Assembly (NCBI GenBank): GCA_963383645.1
Contig: OY726571.1
Span: 78,780,476 to 78,844,475, forward strand
Source: Muscardinus avellanarius
Taxonomy: Eukaryota; Chordata; Mammalia; Rodentia; Gliridae
Direction of reading: 5' to 3'
Length of the DNA stretch: 64,000 bases
Made by a program: the position numbers and the translations under genes. Positions 1 through 10,427 of the stretch are shown here, piece after piece (position 1 is the stretch's first letter; each line of letters opens with the position of its first letter). Under the pieces are notes generated by a model, which saw only the letters and a list, made by a program, of their open reading frames with translations, made no database searches and had not been told where the DNA came from.

Positions 1-323
1 GGCAGACTGCCACGTGCAGCGCCTCACTTGGACGTGTCTGGAGTCTTGGAAGCGTTGACTACCCTATGTTCTCCTACAAATGGACCTTGAGAGCTTGTTT
101 GGAGGTTCTAGCAGGGGAGCGCAGCTACTCGTATACCCTTGACCAAAGAACGGTCTTCCTCCATTCGGGGAAGGTCGTCCCCTTCGACCAAGTGCGCAGC
201 TTCGGGAGGGACACACATGGAGCAGTGAGGGAGGAAGGGGACACCGCCTAGCCAGCTGGATCAGCTGAATCAACCCTGGCGATCAATGGGGCGACATGTC
301 GCAGCCAGATCGCCCTCACATCC
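1..323 (-). pseudogene. 7SK small nuclear RNA pseudogene (RN7SK-like), 3' end at window edge
   Basis: Read on the minus strand this is a nearly complete copy of 7SK, the RNA polymerase III RNA that, with HEXIM and LARP7, holds P-TEFb inactive. The 5' end (GGATGTGAGGGCGATCTGGC) lies at 323. The 3' hairpin GGCAGTCTGCC is at the window start, so the terminal U run lies outside. Compared with the human RNA recalled from memory it has scattered substitutions, a 2-nt deletion in the 5' HEXIM-binding hairpin loop (near 285-300), a 1-nt deletion near 245 and a 1-nt insertion near 53. No TATA box or proximal sequence element is visible just upstream of its 5' end (324-400), which a real type 3 Pol III gene would have. 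It is therefore most likely a retrotransposed or otherwise dispersed pseudogene. Identity to 7SK is secure; lack of function is inferred. Confidence 0.93.
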
Positions 324-778
324 TGCAGCCTTCTTTTTGTGGATTCAGCCACCATGGTTCAGGGCAGGGGTGGGGACATTTTTTTCTATGAAGGACCAGA
401 TAGTTGGTATTAGGTCATATGCTATCTATAGCAGTTATTCTCTTCCTTGGTACAGATATAAAGCAGCCATAGGCAACTCATAAATGAATGAAGGTGGCTA
501 TGTTCCAATCAGACTTTATTTCCAAAAGAGGCAATGGGCCAGATTTTGCCTCTGCACTACAGACCCAAGAATGATCATCACCTGATCAGTGTAATCATTA
601 TTTTTATATTTGGAAGTGTTTCTGCTGTTCAGGAAGTGTGTGATCTGGCTGTGAGATGTTGGTGCTAACTCTCCTTAATGGGTGGAGTTACCTAGAACAT
701 TCATTTTGGGGAGTCAGGCATCAGACGTCCTGACTCCCAAGAAACCCAGGCAAGTCTAGAGGTATCCATTTGTATTAG
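324..778. other. Unassigned unique sequence
   Basis: No gene, RNA or recognisable repeat is seen here. Short open frames (for example 286-483) have no protein-like features. Confidence 0.5.
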
Positions 779-1136
779 TGAGCATTTCACACCTGTAATC
801 TAAAAGACCTGACCACATGAGTTAGAGGAAGGATGATTTATTAGCTTATGATTTGGGGGTTTAGTTCATGTAAGGCTGGAGACCATGGATCTCAGGGCAT
901 GGTAGCAGGAAGCTCAGAAAGGGAGATCGGAAGACTGTTTTTCACATCATACAGGCTGGAAGCAAGAGTGAGCAAGGGCCGGAGGGACCATTTATGATCC
1001 CCAAGGCTGCAGCCCAGGGATCACCTCTAGCCATACTCTACCAGCCTGGGCCACCACGCAATGGATTGATCTGCCTCAGGACCCAGTTACATCAGCTCTA
1101 GCTACCAACTTGTGAGCTCCTCAAGGGCCATTTTGT
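779..1136 (-). mobile_element. MaLR-type LTR fragment (antisense)
   Basis: The left end reads GTATTAGTGAGCATTTCACA, the reverse complement of the typical MaLR solo-LTR end (...ACTAATAC). The following GATGATTTATTAGCTTATGA and GGCTGGAGACCATGGATCTC match the antisense MaLR layout of polyadenylation region, then GC-richer body. The 3' side degrades without a clear end. This is an old copy; the subfamily cannot be named by eye. Confidence 0.55.
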
Positions 1137-1436
1137 TTTTTAACTATAACACCAACATATTTGAAGGACTATGTGTTCATCATTTTACCTTTGATTTTTT
1201 TTTTTTGGCTTGTACTTTAGCATATTCTTGTCCAAGAATGTCATAGAAACAAATTTAAACCAAAGACAAATAAAACAAAAATGACTGCTCTTCTGCCATA
1301 TGGCTATGATTTCATTATTTGAAAAATTATGCTAAGGCTTATCTCCTGCAGAACATTCATCCTAATTCAATGGCTTTTGAGCAACATGTGCCTGGAAGTC
1401 TCCTCCCATCTTGAGTTAATTTAGTGTCCATTGAAT
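1137..1436. other. Unassigned AT-rich sequence
   Basis: AT-rich DNA with a short T run at about 1194-1206. No gene or repeat family recognised. Confidence 0.5.
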
Positions 1437-1622
1437 TCATTTATTTATTTACTTATTTATTTTATTTATTTTTGGTACTGAGGATTAAACCCGCAGGGGC
1501 ATGCCACCTCTGAGCAACACTTCTAGCCCTTTAAAAAAAAATTTTTTTTTTGAAATAGGATCTTGCTAAGTTGCTAAGGCTGTCCTCAAATCTGTGATCT
1601 TCCTGTCTCAGTCTCCCACCTG
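1437..1622 (-). mobile_element. B1-dID SINE
   Basis: An antisense copy. A T/A-rich tail (TTATTTATTT repeats) is followed by the ID-like part (GGTACTGAGGATTAAACC...CTCTGAGCAACACT) and then the B1-like part (TTGAAATAGGATCTTGCTAA...CTGTCTCAGTCTCCCA). The 5' end of the element (B1 head) is missing about 25 nt. The ID part comes from a tRNA and the B1 part from 7SL RNA. Such elements are non-autonomous and are mobilised by L1. The copy is strongly diverged. Confidence 0.85.
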
Positions 1623-3315
1623 ATGATTTGTTTAAAGAGCATTTGTTGTCCTTCATCCCCTGGATTCCCTGATTCAGGGCCTTTTTAGTGGCCACATGCC
1701 CCTTGATCATGGGTTTCCAGTGTGGTCAACACTAACTTCTCTCCTGAAAACTCTGAGCACCCCAAACGAAGCACCTTTTAAACTATTATTTCTAACTTTG
1801 ACCTCTCTAATCCACTCCATTAGACTGTAAGCATCACAGGGCAGGAGAACTATGTCTTTGTAAAATGTAATTTTCCTAGCAATGGTTAGAGCTCTATGTG
1901 CTTTCTAAGTACTCAAATATTTGTGAAATAGTGACTGTCACAGGCTGAGGCATTCTGTAGCCTAAGAGTTCATATGACACAAGTCTCTTGGAATTTTGCT
2001 AAACTATAAATTAATGGTGACATTGTTGAGTTCATCTATCCCCGTGGTTGTCGAAAATCTCTTAGAAATGAAAGGTCCTAGCCATACAGTTACAGAATCA
2101 GTACATGAAGAAAATGCATGAATTACTATGACTTCTGAGATCAGAACTCACTCATCACACATTTTTATTTAAACAAGGATTCAGCAGCACAGAGATGAAG
2201 ACGAGAGACCCAAATTTTAAAAAGTAGCAAAAACAGAAATTATCCTAAAGCAAGAGTGCTTATTCTTCTTTTGTGGGATTTTCATAAAATGTGCAATTAC
2301 TCCAGGAGACATAGTCTTAGTTCTAACAAACCATGGTGAAGCTTATTAAGTAAAAGGTGTTCAGGAAAACGGTTGAATTTTATATTATACAATTTTGGCA
2401 TGTCTTTCTATTTTTTTTCTTAATAAAAAAGACACGTTTAGTTCTCTAAAGAGAAATGGTAGGAGAATGTTACTTTGAAGCTTTATAGGACTCTCTTAAC
2501 TACACGCCAAAGGTATATTAATAACAGGCACGGAGGCTGGATTGCTGGGTGCAGCTGAGCACCTTGACTCTCCTTGAGGTCTTTCCTTGCTATTGTTCCT
2601 GGCTACAAATGGCCACATACCCAGCAGAGTCATAGTAGAAGCATGAGTGTTACAGCCTTTTTGTGCTTTCCACCAGTTATTAGGTACGACTGAATATTTT
2701 GAAAGAAGCCAGTACATAAAAATCGGCATTTGGCAAGTGCCTTCCAAGAAGTGATCCTTTTCCCTGTTTTCTTTTCAAATGCATGTGATTCTCCAAATTG
2801 GGACTCTGCCTGCCCCTCTTGTCCTCTGAGGCAGATATCAGTCTCACAAAAGACACGGGGTGAGTGGGAACTGGTTCATAGCATCATGCTTATGGTATTC
2901 TTCCTTCTCTGGCTACGGTGGGCTTATATGTTGTTCAGTTACAGGGTAGCCTTACTTCTTTTTTTTTTCCCCAAACCATAGGATCATAATTCATACCACC
3001 AATTCACTTTGGTTTAGGCTTCTAGCTGTAAGAATTGGGATACCACTACTGTTTTGTAAGAATGATCGCTAGGACCTTGAATTCTACTATGCTTTCAGAA
3101 TGAAAGGTGTAATGCAATATATATTTTGTAATTTTAAGAAAATCTCTTCATTTTTCCTTTTGAAGAAATAGCCTATAGAAATTTCTGTTTTACATACTTT
3201 CAACAAAAAATAGTAATAGTAGAAGAAGTGATATATGGTAATGTCAGTCTTTACTAGAGCCTACGAATTCTTAATTAAAGAGTGGTGGAAGCCCCAGGAT
3301 TTTTTAGGAAATACA
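1623..3315. other. Unassigned sequence without recognised gene
   Basis: This is AT-rich DNA with a T run at about 2411-2419 and 2961-2969. Two overlapping-end short open frames (2496-2747 minus, 2730-2981 plus) show no domain or low-complexity bias and no splice context that would support coding. I recognise no repeat family. Confidence 0.5.
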
Positions 3316-3372
3316 TACATCTATATCTATATTTATCATCTATATCTATTTATCTATCTATCTATCTATTTG
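3316..3372. repeat. (TATC)n microsatellite, interrupted
   Basis: Irregular TATC/TCTATA repeats ending in about five perfect TATC units. Confidence 0.85.
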
Positions 3373-3881
3373 TATATAGTCTTATAGCAAAATATTAATC
3401 ACTTAGAGACAATTCTTATGAAAGAAAGCAGGAACACAAGAATTTGAACATGACATCTCTCATCTTTACCAGTTCTCCTTCTTACTAACTGCTAGGAATC
3501 AGGTAAATGGCTTTTCAGTTCTGCTAGCCATTTTGAGAAAACATTTTAGCAAATGGCACCCTCCCATATTTCTGGGTGTCTCTTTAGAATCGGTGTACCA
3601 ATGTCTGCTTCTCAAGCACATATACAGGAAGAAAGGATGACATGGCTTATTATATACTCAATCCATAAAAGAGCGCTAATTTAACTTACTGTAAATCTAT
3701 CCATCCAACTATATGGTCCACAAAGACAAGTATTAACATCAATTTAGTTTACCATGACATCATGTGTGGCCTAGAGAATGTATAAGGTGTAGCTCTCTAG
3801 AACAAATAGCAGGGAGAAGTGTTGATATTTTAAGTCAAAATTCTCAATAAAAGCCACTAGCTTTTGGTTCCAAATGTAAAC
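3373..3881. other. Unassigned sequence
   Basis: Nothing recognised. A short U6-like match near 3603-3625 was considered and rejected. Confidence 0.5.

Positions 3882-3927
<46 letters not shown>
3882..3927. repeat. (AC)n microsatellite
   Basis: About 23 uninterrupted AC units, long enough to be length-polymorphic. Confidence 0.97.
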
Positions 3928-3930
<3 letters not shown>

Positions 3931-4269
3931 CTCAGTATTTAATCCATACAATATTGTTACAAGACATCTATTTTCTACCTTTTACTTGGGTAAAATAAAA
4001 TTTATGGTTGAAAAGTGTCATTTAAACCAAGTTATTTGCTCTGTGTGAGGCTTACTGGTATAGGATACTCATTCTTAGAGAAAAGCTATTATAGTAGTAA
4101 TGGCTTGAGATTTAATTTTTTATTCTGCACAAAAATATTTAGTATTATTTAAACAATCCTTAGAAGTCAGCATCAACAAAACGGGTGGCAGCATTCTTAC
4201 TTCCTCTAAGTAAAAGACTAAATTTAGGAGGTTATTATTATATAAGCATTTGTCTGGCAAGAATTAGAT

Positions 4270-4420
4270 GAGTATCTTAGAACTGGAAGAGACCTTAGAA
4301 ATAATCTAATCCTCCCACTGCCAGACACTTTGCAGATAAAGAGACTGGGTCATGGAAAGGTTAAGAGATTTGCTCAAGGTTACCCAGCTAGGTTTTGCAA
4401 GAGCTAGAACCAAAGCTTCC
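4270..4420 (+). mobile_element. MIR-like ancient SINE fragment
   Basis: Contains the typical run TTAGAACTGGAAGAGACCTT, then TGCAGATAAAGAGACTGGGT, then GGTTAAGAGATTTGCTCAAG and a CACAGCTAG-like site (GTTACCCAGCTAGG). This matches the order of MIR-class tRNA-derived SINEs. Old and diverged; the exact family is uncertain. Confidence 0.6.
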
Positions 4421-4744
4421 TTTCTGTCTCTGTCTCTTCTTCTCCCTCTCTCTCCCTTTCTTCCTCATTCCTCTTTTGATTCCAATGTTGCATGTATTCT
4501 ATAACCCTGCTATACCTGCGACATCCCTGTTCTAATTCAGAACAAGCCCACAGTGATGTTTTAGAAGTCATCTGGGCTTGTTCGCTGCCTACCAACGTGT
4601 CCTATTAAGAGTCCATATAGGGAAACATGGGGAGAAGCTGCTGTGGTTCTGTGCAGTAGAAACACACAGGTCGTAGTCTCCAGTGTGGTGGAATTCCGCA
4701 TATGGCATAGAAAGTTCATGATACTGCAAAATTAGCAATAGTGA

Positions 4745-4890
4745 TTAGTGCCCTGGCTCTGCCACTAACCAGCTACTTGAGCTCGGGTGACTCTTTTATC
4801 TCTCCAGGGACACTTTTGTACAGCATCAGGAGAACACTTTGATAATTGCTGAGGTTACCTCTGGCTCTGCTCCTCTAACAGTCTATCACT
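4745..4890 (-). mobile_element. MIR fragment (antisense)
   Basis: GGCTCTGCCACTAACCAGCT followed by CTTGAGCTCGGGTGACTC is the antisense MIR core-to-tRNA order (tctgccactaactagctgtgtgaccttgggc in intact copies). Degenerate at both ends. Confidence 0.6.
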
Positions 4891-5551
4891 GTCCAGGAAG
4901 AGTGAGCCTATATTTTTGAAGCTGTGTCCGACGTTTATTTCTTTATTCAGTCATGGTCTATGGATTCTGTCACAAATTCAAGGAAGTCTGTTTACAAGTA
5001 GACCACAGACATGAGGATGGAAGTTATATCATAAAGAACTATTGCTCTGGTGGTGTTTTGTTGTATTAAAGGAAAAAGGAAGAATCACAATTTACCAGGT
5101 TCATACCTGTCGTTTGATCTCTGGCTCTGGTTACCTTGAACCTGCTTATAGTTGGGCACCATTAGATAATAAGCAAAAAATTAAATATATAGCGACAGTA
5201 CACAATAAGAAAATAAAAGAGGAGTGCTGGGCCGTACACTGTCCACTATGGTGAGCCCTGTGAGACTGTGGCTGTTGAGTAATGTGACGACACAACTTGA
5301 GATATGAAACATGTATTTCTTTAATTTTAATACTGATTATGGAATAAAAAAATTACAAATGCTGAAGTGATAATATTTTAGATGTGTTGAAGTAAAGAAA
5401 AGTTGTTAGAATGAATTTCTTAATTTACTTTTTACAGCATGACTTCTCCGTAATTTAAAATTATGTATGCAGCTCACATTCCACTTCTACTGGGAAGAGC
5501 CTGCCTGTCGTGACTTCCCTCCTCATCTGAGCACGCCTCTTCGTGTTTCAG
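4891..5551. other. Unassigned sequence upstream of candidate exon
   Basis: AT-rich DNA. The last 60 bases are pyrimidine-rich (GACTTCCCTCCTCATC...CGCCTCTTCGTGTTTCAG) and form the acceptor context of the next entry. Confidence 0.5.
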
Positions 5552-5766
5552 GAATTTCGTGGTAGCAGGGACACTGACAGTGTGCTGGAGAGTATGGGAA
5601 AGAAAAATGACTGTGATGTTATTAAGAGGAGTGAGCTTCTGCAATTGGGAGGGGACCTCCTCCCGGAGGCCACTGTCTGTGCACCCACAGTCATACCTTA
5701 ATGCCGATGAGGCTCTTGGGGTGCTCATAGACAACCAAGAGATGGTGTTCAGCTACCAATTTTCAG
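5552..5766 (+). other. Candidate spliced exon (215 nt), gene unknown
   Basis: This segment is bounded by a strong acceptor (pyrimidine-rich tract ending TTCGTGTTTCAG, 5540-5551) and a near-consensus donor (TTTTCAG/GTGAGC, cut after 5766). It is GC-richer than its flanks and contains no recognised repeat. The frame starting at 5552 reads like ordinary protein for 49 codons (EFRGSRDTDSVLES..., later KRSELLQLGGDLLPEATV) and then hits TAA at 5699-5701. A second frame, starting at 5553, is open across the whole exon and ends in LNADEALGVLIDNQEMVFSY. The stop lies 65 nt before the donor, so if the first frame is used the exon would be a poison or frameshifted exon. Alternatives are a non-coding RNA exon, a decayed coding exon, or chance. 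I do not recognise the gene. Confidence 0.35.
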
Positions 5767-6633
5767 GTGAGCAAATGATTTTAAATCAATTTCCAAACGC
5801 TCCCTAATCTCAACAGAGGCAGATATCTTGCCTGATTAAAGATTTTTTTTAATTGTAGCTCACTGGCTTCAAGCAGATACCCTGTGAGTTTCATATAATG
5901 TCAAAAGACACAATAACCCATAGAATTCATTATAACAAGGGAATTGTAGAGTTCAGAGCAGCAGAGATGGGATGGCAAGCCTGAAAGGATCAAACAGGGG
6001 CCATTTATAACCTTGCCAGCAGAAATGAAACATTAGGGCAGTAATAATTGTAAACTGGCAAGGTAACCACCATCATCATGAGCAAGCTGTAGGACACTTC
6101 AAAATCAGTATTGAATTTAAGTCTCAAAAAAAGATAGAATACATTATGTTAATGTTACTTAGTTTTTGTCAATATTGCTTTAAACTGGGAACGTGTGACT
6201 TTCTTGAATGTGGTAATACTTAGCATGTCTTAGTTGCTTTTTCTATATGACCAAAAGCAGTCTTAGAGTTGAAATGGACATTTGTTTTTTAGTGATGAGG
6301 AAATAGTCTCAGATGTGATAAGTGAGTGGTGGTGCCAGATGTGGGGGTTCACATTTTTTTTTAATTTTAAATCAAATTCTGTTTCCATAGTACCATAGAA
6401 ATATATGTCTTTAAACCTACTGCTATATTTTATATTATGTCACTAAATCACAGGATCTTTTAGCTTCTTCCATCTTCTTGACAATTTGCTTCTTATGTTA
6501 CAGAATAAAAGGCAGAACTTCCATCGTCCATGAAAGTTATCTATTTAGCAGTAAACAAGTACGGAAATAACTGGCAAGATAAAATATTTACTCTTTAAAG
6601 ACACTAAGGGCACATGTAGTTTCATTGACCAAC
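5767..6633. other. Unassigned sequence (putative intron)
   Basis: AT-rich sequence with no gene. A faint MIR-like stretch (GTGATGAGGAAATAGTCTCA, 6292-6311) is too short to annotate separately. Confidence 0.45.
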
Positions 6634-7060
6634 TGTTCCAGCTAGCTATGGAATGTCCCCTGAAGAGCTCATGTATTAATGTTCAGAGCTGATATAATTA
6701 AGTCATGAGCCTTGTAACCTCATCACTGGATTAATCCATTGTAATGGAGTTACTGAGTGGTTGCATAGGCTAATGGCGCGTGGATGGAGAAGGTGGGTCC
6801 CTGACGTGTGACCTGAGGTCCAGTGCTTTGGTCTGTAAATCCCCTGGCTTGCCTGCAGTCTCTCTCTGCTTTTAGCCTTCATGATGTGAGAGCAGAGCTC
6901 TGCTCTCCCCCTCCATCTGCTTACCACCACCATGCAGTGAGTTCTGAAGACCAGCCCACATGGACTGAAACCCGAAATCTCCCCCAAACTGAGAAAATAT
7001 ATTTTCCTTTCTTTAAGTTGTTTTGTGTTATAACAGGGAGTGAGGATGTTGACTGAGATA
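6634..7060 (+). mobile_element. MaLR-type solo LTR
   Basis: Has the full MaLR order: a start near TGTTCCAGCTAGCTATGGAA, GAATGTCCCCTGAAGAGCTC, a central CTTTGGTCTGTAAATCC, GAGAGCAGAGCTCTGCTCTC, and an end with TAAGTTGTTTTGTGTTATAA and TTGACTGAGATA. A second member of the same subfamily lies at 60584-61018 (shared GAATGTCCCCTGAAG, ATTGTAATGGAGTTACTG-like and GATGTGAGAGCA motifs). No internal ERV sequence adjoins it, so it is a solo LTR. Confidence 0.75.
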
Positions 7061-7559
7061 CCAACTAACTGTGGCTCTCAAGGTGAGGGTCTCCTGACAC
7101 TCAAACAAGCAAGGAAAAGGCAAGAATGCACTTTACTTAGTGACTAAGTAGCGTCCTTGTACTGACACCTCTGCCAGAAAACAACTATGCATGGTGGCCA
7201 TCATTTTTTAAAGAGCCACCACTTAATGGTGCTAGAGAGGTAACACAACTAGGCAGAGCCCAACAGAGGAGTCTCTTTTTGGAAAAGGGAAATCAGACAG
7301 AATGTTCGCCTGTTGTCAGGACTTTTAATCTTTAGACATGGCATGCAGGGGAAGAGAGTGCTGGTGAAGAAACCCACAGTTCTTCTAGACAGACAACCAG
7401 AAAAACTCAGCCAATAAAGACAAGGGAGAACGGAGAAGGAAAAGAGCTACAAGTAAGAGTCCCACTCCCTCTCTCCTAGGTTATCTGGCTCATCCTTGAT
7501 TCACACATACATGGAACAGATTCAGAGCATCTCAGCTCCTATTCAACTATCTGAAATGG
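7061..7559. other. Unassigned sequence between LTR and L1 relic
   Basis: Moderately GC-balanced DNA with no recognised gene. It may be an older part of the L1 that follows, but I cannot demonstrate it. Confidence 0.4.
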
Positions 7560-8484
7560 GATGAGAACTGTCATCCAAATATAAAATTATGCAGTTCCGA
7601 GGTGAGACAAGATAATCATTTGCTAAAAAAAACAGAACACTATGCATGGGAGAAAAGTAACACATTTCACAGTTTCTACGTTTTAACATTCACAACGTTT
7701 AGGATATCAGCCAAGTTGATCTGACCCCAGTGGATTGTTTCATGAGAAAAGTTCATCAACTGATCTCAACACCAAGATAGCCCAGATTTTAGAAGTAATA
7801 GACCATATTTTAAAAAACTGCAACGATCGTACTGTATGTAGTAAACACACTAGGCTCACAATTCAATGAAGAGATAGAAGTATCTGCATAAAAGTTTAAA
7901 AGAGAAAGAAGTAATGAAAGCTATAAAACTGATACATGCAATATCTAAAAGAAAATCACTTGATGATCTAACAGTCAAATAGAGTTGACAAAAATAAAAG
8001 TAAATGAACTTTAAGACAAGTCAATTGTAACTATTCAGTGTGAAGAATGTTTAGAAAAGTATTGAAATCAAAATGTACAGAGCTACAGAGACCTGTTAGA
8101 TATCAAATGGTTTAATTTACATGTGCTCCAAGTACGTGTGAATTAGAGAAATAGAAAAAAATGCGACAGAAGAAATGATTTGAAGAAACAATAGCCAATG
8201 TTTTCCCAACCTTGATGGAGTTTGTATATTTACAGATTCAAGATGCCAACAGTACCAAGTAGATAAACACAAAGAAGGTCATGCCAACACCAGCGTAATC
8301 AACATGTTTAAAGTCAGATAATGAGAACATCTTATAAGCAACCAGAGACTAGTGATTTGTTAGCCCTTGAATTTTCTTCACAGATAAGAGTATGAAATAT
8401 TTTTATAGCGCTAAAGAAAACAAAAAACAAAAACAAAATTCCTGGCAATCAAGAATTCTATATTGAGCAACAATTTCTTCCTCA
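7560..8484 (+). mobile_element. Old L1 (L1M-class) fragment, 5' portion
   Basis: A-rich plus strand with L1M-type phrases in order: CCCAACCTTGATGGAG, ACAGATTCAAGATGCC, AAACACAAAGAAGGTCATGC, GAGAACATCTTATAAGCAAC, then TCAAGAATTCTATATTGAGC. No open frame survives. The element is interrupted at 8485 by a microsatellite and two SINEs and resumes at 8985. Confidence 0.65.
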
Positions 8485-8549
8485 CCTTCTTTCCTTCCTT
8501 CCTTCCTTCCTTCCTTCCTTCCTTCCTTCCTTCCTTCCTTCCTTCTTTT
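8485..8549. repeat. (CCTT)n microsatellite
   Basis: About 14 CCTT units and a short T run form the tail side of the antisense SINE that follows, so the repeat probably grew from the SINE A-rich tail. Confidence 0.95.
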
Positions 8550-8744
8550 TTAGTTCTGGGGATTAATTCCAGGGGCATTTTACCTCTAAACTACACCCCC
8601 CAGCTCTGTTTAATATTTTCAAACAGAGTCTCACTAAGTTGCTGTGGGCCTCTATAAATTGCTAAGGCTAGTTTTGAAACTGTGATTTTCCTGCCTCAGT
8701 CTCCCAAGGACTAGGATTACCAGATTGTGCCATCTTGCCCAGCT
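8550..8744 (-). mobile_element. B1-dID SINE
   Basis: Antisense copy: ID part TTCTGGGGATTAATTCCAGG...CTAAACTACACCCC, then B1 part AACAGAGTCTCACTAAGTTG...CTGCCTCAGTCTCCCA, ending at the B1 head TGCCATCTTGCCCAGCT. Full length and diverged. Confidence 0.88.
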
Positions 8745-8766
8745 CAACCATACCCTTAAGATAAAA

Positions 8767-8984
8767 GCTACGCATGGTGGCGCACACCTGTGATTCTTGT
8801 ACTTGGGAAGCTGAGACAGGAGGATTGCAGGTTTAAGGCTAGCCTTAGCAACTTAGTGAAACCCTGTTAATAAATAAATAATAAATAAATAAATAAATAA
8901 ATAAATAAATATAGGGCCAGAGCTCTAGTTCAGAGTTAGAATGCCCCTGAGTTAAATCCCCAGTGTCCCTAGTAACTGCCCCCA
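8767..8984 (+). mobile_element. B1-dID SINE with expanded internal (AAAT)n
   Basis: Starts GCTACGCATGGTGGCGCACA. The linker between the B1 and ID parts has expanded to about ten AAAT/AATA units (8868-8911). The ID part follows (GCTCTAGTTCAGAGTTAGAA...CCCCAGTGTCCCT). It lies 22 nt from an opposite-strand SINE, making an inverted SINE pair inside the L1. Confidence 0.88.
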
Positions 8985-9190
8985 CAAAATAAGATAAAGA
9001 CATTTTTTTTTAGGAGAAAAAAGCCAAAATCTGTATGTTTTCTTTGCTAGCTAACTAATCCATAATGAAAAAAAATTTAAAAGAATTCTTCAGGCTGACC
9101 TGATGGGAAATTATACCAAATGGAAATTTTGATCCTCATGAAGAAGTGAAGAGCATTAAAAATTATAAAGATCTCAGTAAATGGGAAAAA
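8985..9190 (+). mobile_element. Old L1 fragment, continuation
   Basis: Continues the L1M-type sequence after the SINE insertions: ATTCTTCAGGCTGACCTGAT, GGGAAATTATACCAAATGGA, then AAGAAGTGAAGAGCATTAAA, which corresponds to the L1 segment following the sentence broken at 8484. Confidence 0.55.
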
Positions 9191-9256
9191 AAAGACTATT
9201 TTGTTGTCAACTTGAGGTACTATAACAAAACACCACAGATTGAGCCAGAAAAACAA

Positions 9257-9305
9257 ATCTTTCTTTCTCTTTCTTTCTTTCTTTCTTTCTTTCCTTTTTT
9301 TTTTT
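9257..9305. repeat. (CTTT)n microsatellite and T run
   Basis: About nine CTTT units and a T run at the tail of an antisense ID element. Confidence 0.93.
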
Positions 9306-9380
9306 GGTGCTAGAGATAAAACCCAGATCTTGGGCATGCTAGGCATGTGCTCTACCACTGAGAGCAGAGCCCCCACACCT
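9306..9380 (-). mobile_element. ID SINE monomer (tRNA-derived)
   Basis: GGTGCTAGAGATAAAACCCA, GGGCATGCTAGGCATGTGCT and CTCTACCACTGAG give the antisense tRNA-like ID monomer with its B-box region (GGTTCRAATC-type complement) at the left and its A-box region near the right. It has the CATGCTAGGCA segment that the ID part of B1-dID lacks, so it is a separate family. Confidence 0.8.
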
Positions 9381-9504
9381 AGGAACTTATTTTACGGGAT
9401 ATTTGGCAGCATTTTTTGCCCTCTACTTACCTGTAATTAGTACAACCACTGATCCTATCAAAAGAAAAATTATTTGTGTCATGGGCATTGTATAACAACA
9501 AGAA

Positions 9505-9735
9505 TGACTACCAGGAAGAAATGTGCAAATGTAATGAAACTCAGAGAATTGACAGGAGAAGGAAGAAAAAACATGAATCCATCTCTATCAATTAAATTAA
9601 ACTCATGGAAAACTTCCCAGTAAGAAAACTAGAGTCTTCTCTTGGTAAACTCTATTAAGGATATAAAAAATAAGTAACAGAAATCCTACACAGTCTCTTT
9701 CAGAGAACAGAGGAAGAGGTGACCACCTCTTTGAG
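9505..9735 (+). mobile_element. Old L1 ORF2 fragment
   Basis: AAACTTCCCAGTAAGAAAAC, ACTAGAGTCTTCTCTTGGTA and AACTCTATTAAGG follow the L1 ORF2 order around the region encoding PSGEDGF...EFYQ in intact copies, with many indels. No frame is open. Confidence 0.55.
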
Positions 9736-9810
9736 CTAAGATGGAGAAACAAACTGAGTCAAGTCAGAAAATAGAGATTATTTAGGGAGATTAAAAAATA
9801 GTATTTTTCA

Positions 9811-10024
9811 GAATATCACTGTCTAATACAGTTCTCTGCAGTCATGGGAATATCTCCTTTTGTGGCTGTCTAGAACAGTAGCCACCGGCCACGGGTAGCT
9901 ACTGAATACTCAAAATGTGGCTAGTAGTTCTGAGGTGCTGAATTATAATTAAACTTCATTGTAGTCAGCCATGTGGCTAGTGAATAAAATAAATAAAATA
10001 GTGGATAGAACAGCTCTAGAATGC
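9811..10024 (+). mobile_element. hAT-type MITE, MER58-like
   Basis: CACTGTCTAATACAGTTCTC, GTAGCCACCGGCCACGGGTA, AAAATGTGGCTAGTAGTTCT and GCCATGTGGCTAGTG, with the inverted-type end ATAGAACAGCTCTAGAA, match the non-autonomous hAT-Charlie element whose hallmark is the paired TAGCCACATGTGGCTA. The strand assignment follows the usual consensus and is uncertain. Confidence 0.7.
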
Positions 10025-10208
10025 ATCAACTTGAAATATCAAGGTAATGATAAAATGATTTTCAGTAGCTAAAGAACATACAGATATTGCCATTAAAGTT
10101 GGTAAATTAAATTTTATTTTATGTGGGTAGAGTGTCCTACTACCCAGATGGTCTCATTATGGAGAGCCATCTCAGTCACTAGTTTTGGCTAAATTCAGTG
10201 TTTGTTAG

Positions 10209-10427
10209 TTTTTTTTTTTTTTTTCCTTTTTCTTTTTGGTGCTGGGAGTTGAACCTAAGGGCATTCTATCCCTGAGCTACACCCCAGGCCCTATTATATT
10301 TTGAAACAGGATCCCACTAAGTTGCAGAGGACTTCCCTAAGTTTCTGAGGTTGGCAATGAACCTGTGATTTTCTTGTCTCAGCCTGCCAAGTGCTGGGAT
10401 TACAAGTGTGCACCATCACACCCAACT
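10209..10427 (-). mobile_element. B1-dID SINE
   Basis: T-rich tail, then GGTGCTGGGAGTTGAACCTA...CTGAGCTACACCCC, ATTTTGAAACAGGATCCCAC and the head TGTGCACCATCACACCCAAC. Possible short duplication TCAGTGT on both sides. Confidence 0.9.

Noticed and set aside
3603..3650. U6 snRNA-like string (GCTTCTCAAGCACATATACA)
   Set aside because: Only about 20 bases resemble the U6 5' end with gaps and the conserved U6 interior is absent; chance similarity.
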